Positions 63,257-64,000 of a stretch of 64,000 nt of DNA are shown in pieces. Each line of letters starts with the position of its first letter. Position 1 is the stretch's first letter. The DNA comes from Elusimicrobiota bacterium. GTDB lineage: Bacteria > Elusimicrobiota > Elusimicrobia > UBA1565 > UBA9628. Location of the stretch: NCBI GenBank assembly GCA_016212795.1, contig JACRDT010000007.1, positions 1-64,000 of the forward strand, in the 5' to 3' direction. Under the pieces are notes generated by a model. That model searched no databases and was not told where the DNA came from. It worked only from the letters and a program-made list of their open reading frames with translations. The translations under genes were made by a program, and so were the position numbers.

Positions 63257-64000
63257 TCACCGGACCCTGGTGACCTTGCTGAGGCCCGCGGGCCGGTCGG
63301 GATCGAGGCCCCGGGCGAGGGCGAGATGCAGGGCCGCGAGCTGGCCCCGCGCCGCGAGCGGGAAGGGCGAGAGCCAGTCGGGCGTCGGGTCGGGGCCCAG
63401 GGCCATGGTGTCGACGCCGGCGGCCCTCAGGCGCAGGCCGACGCGCCGCATGGAGCCCCCCCCGGGGCCGCGGCTGAGCAGCAGGAGGGCCTTGAACGCG
63501 CGCCCCGCCTGCCTCGGGGCCATGGCGATGGGCCCGTGCAGGAAGTCGGCCGCGGAAGCGCCCTCGGCGAAGACCCCCGCCGCCTCCTTGAGCTTGAGGG
63601 CCGTCTCGAGGGCGACGGGGAAGGGGTAGCCGCGCCCGATGACGACGCAGCGCTCGACGCCGCGGGCCCGGCGCATCGCCGCCGCGATCCCGCCCTCGAG
63701 GGCCAGGGCGCGGGCGAGCGCCTCGGGGGCCCGGGCCAGCTCGCGGAGCATCTCCTCCGCGCGCCGGCCGCCGGCCCAGCCCGCGGCCAGCAGGTAGAGG
63801 CAGGCCAGCTGGGTCGTGAAGGTCTTGGTGGCGGCGACGCTCCGCTCCGGGCCGGCGCGCAGGAACAGCCCGAACGCCGCGGCCCGGGCCAGGGGCGAGG
63901 CCGGGTCGTTGGTGATCGCCACGGTGAGCGCGCCCGCCCGGGCGGCGTGCCTCATGAACTCCACGATGTCCGGCGAGCGGCCGGACTGGCTCACGCCGAT
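63257..64000 (-). CDS. Partial SIS-domain (GlmS-like isomerase) protein, cut by window edge
   Basis: The C-terminal 247 or more residues; the start lies beyond the window. SQSGRSPDIVEFM is the phosphosugar-binding motif S-Q-S-G-x-S. VAATKTFTTQLACLYLL and CVVIGRGYPFPVALETALKL, KEAAGVFAEGASAADFLHGP match the two SIS domains of GlmS/AgaS/NagB-II-type sugar-phosphate proteins. Compared with GlmS the glutaminase part is not visible here. It may be an amino-sugar deaminase or isomerase, consistent with the neighbouring sugar genes. Confidence 0.85.
   Translation of the reverse strand: MGVSQSGRSPDIVEFMRHAARAGALTVAITNDPASPLARAAAFGLFLRAGPERSVAATKTFTTQLACLYLLAAGWAGGRRAEEMLRELARAPEALARALALEGGIAAAMRRARGVERCVVIGRGYPFPVALETALKLKEAAGVFAEGASAADFLHGPIAMAPRQAGRAFKALLLLSRGPGGGSMRRVGLRLRAAGVDTMALGPDPTPDWLSPFPLAARGQLAALHLALARGLDPDRPAGLSKVTRVR

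Overview
The window is high-GC bacterial chromosome. It is densely packed and almost entirely coded on the minus strand. The gene set is that of a diderm: several outer-membrane beta-barrels, a PorV/PorQ-like protein, KdsC (Kdo synthesis) and lipoproteins. The mixture of a PorV-like protein beside a giant Kelch/fibronectin protein with a type IX-like C-terminal domain, a MoxR/Bat operon, and secreted or membrane proteins with long Ala/Pro-rich N-termini would fit a GC-rich Elusimicrobiota lineage. That placement is inference from gene style; no rRNA is present to confirm it. No phage, insertion sequence, CRISPR array or origin was recognised.

Layout. 1-9 kb: an accessory, eroding region with two outer-membrane barrels, an AbiEii-like nucleotidyltransferase with its HTH partner, a methyltransferase, decayed nucleotidyltransferase and HEPN/MNT toxin-antitoxin remnants, and an AAA/DUF4143 ATPase flanked by two copies of a coiled-coil gene. 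9-13 kb: a TPR membrane protein, a nucleotidyltransferase pair, apt, a sigma-70 factor, acylphosphatase and three tRNAs. 13-22 kb: a tightly overlapping run in transcription order miaB, pilZ, miaA, a spermidine-synthase-like membrane protein, hflX, plsY, gpsA, a bifunctional nuclease, HU and merR. 24.6-34.2 kb: an operon headed by a truncated class II amidotransferase and a HEAT protein, followed by moxR, DUF58 and Bat genes. 34-42 kb: an ACT-domain regulator, an MFS transporter with a long N-terminus, an RDD/pilin-like fusion, an ArnT-like glycosyltransferase and a coiled-coil protein. 42-50 kb: the PorV-like protein, a 2033-residue Kelch protein and a CBM48-like membrane protein. 50-64 kb: sugar-phosphate genes (kdsC, a pgi-type isomerase, rpiB, a BadF-type kinase), a SpoIID-type protein, tRNA-Gly, folE, an epimerase, a CCA-adding-type enzyme, an acyl-CoA synthetase and a partial SIS-domain protein.

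The most unusual feature is a family of about 14 short palindromic elements (roughly 50-60 bp) scattered through the window. The full form begins ATGAAACGGCATCGG, runs through a C/G-rich perfect hairpin and ends GAGTGA. Several copies can be read as a 17-19 codon mini-ORF. The elements lie inside or at the ends of real genes: they encode internal or terminal residues of the spermidine-synthase-like protein, MiaA, the epimerase and the glycosyltransferase. They also appear to supply the GTG start codons of rpiB and folE. A second, unrelated repeat lies inside miaB and at the end of the AbiEii-like gene. This resembles, in principle, the palindromic elements known inside Rickettsia proteins.

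A second recurring theme is promoters whose -10 box lies only 5-9 nt before the start codon, often as TGnTATAAT. This suggests that leaderless transcripts are common in this organism.
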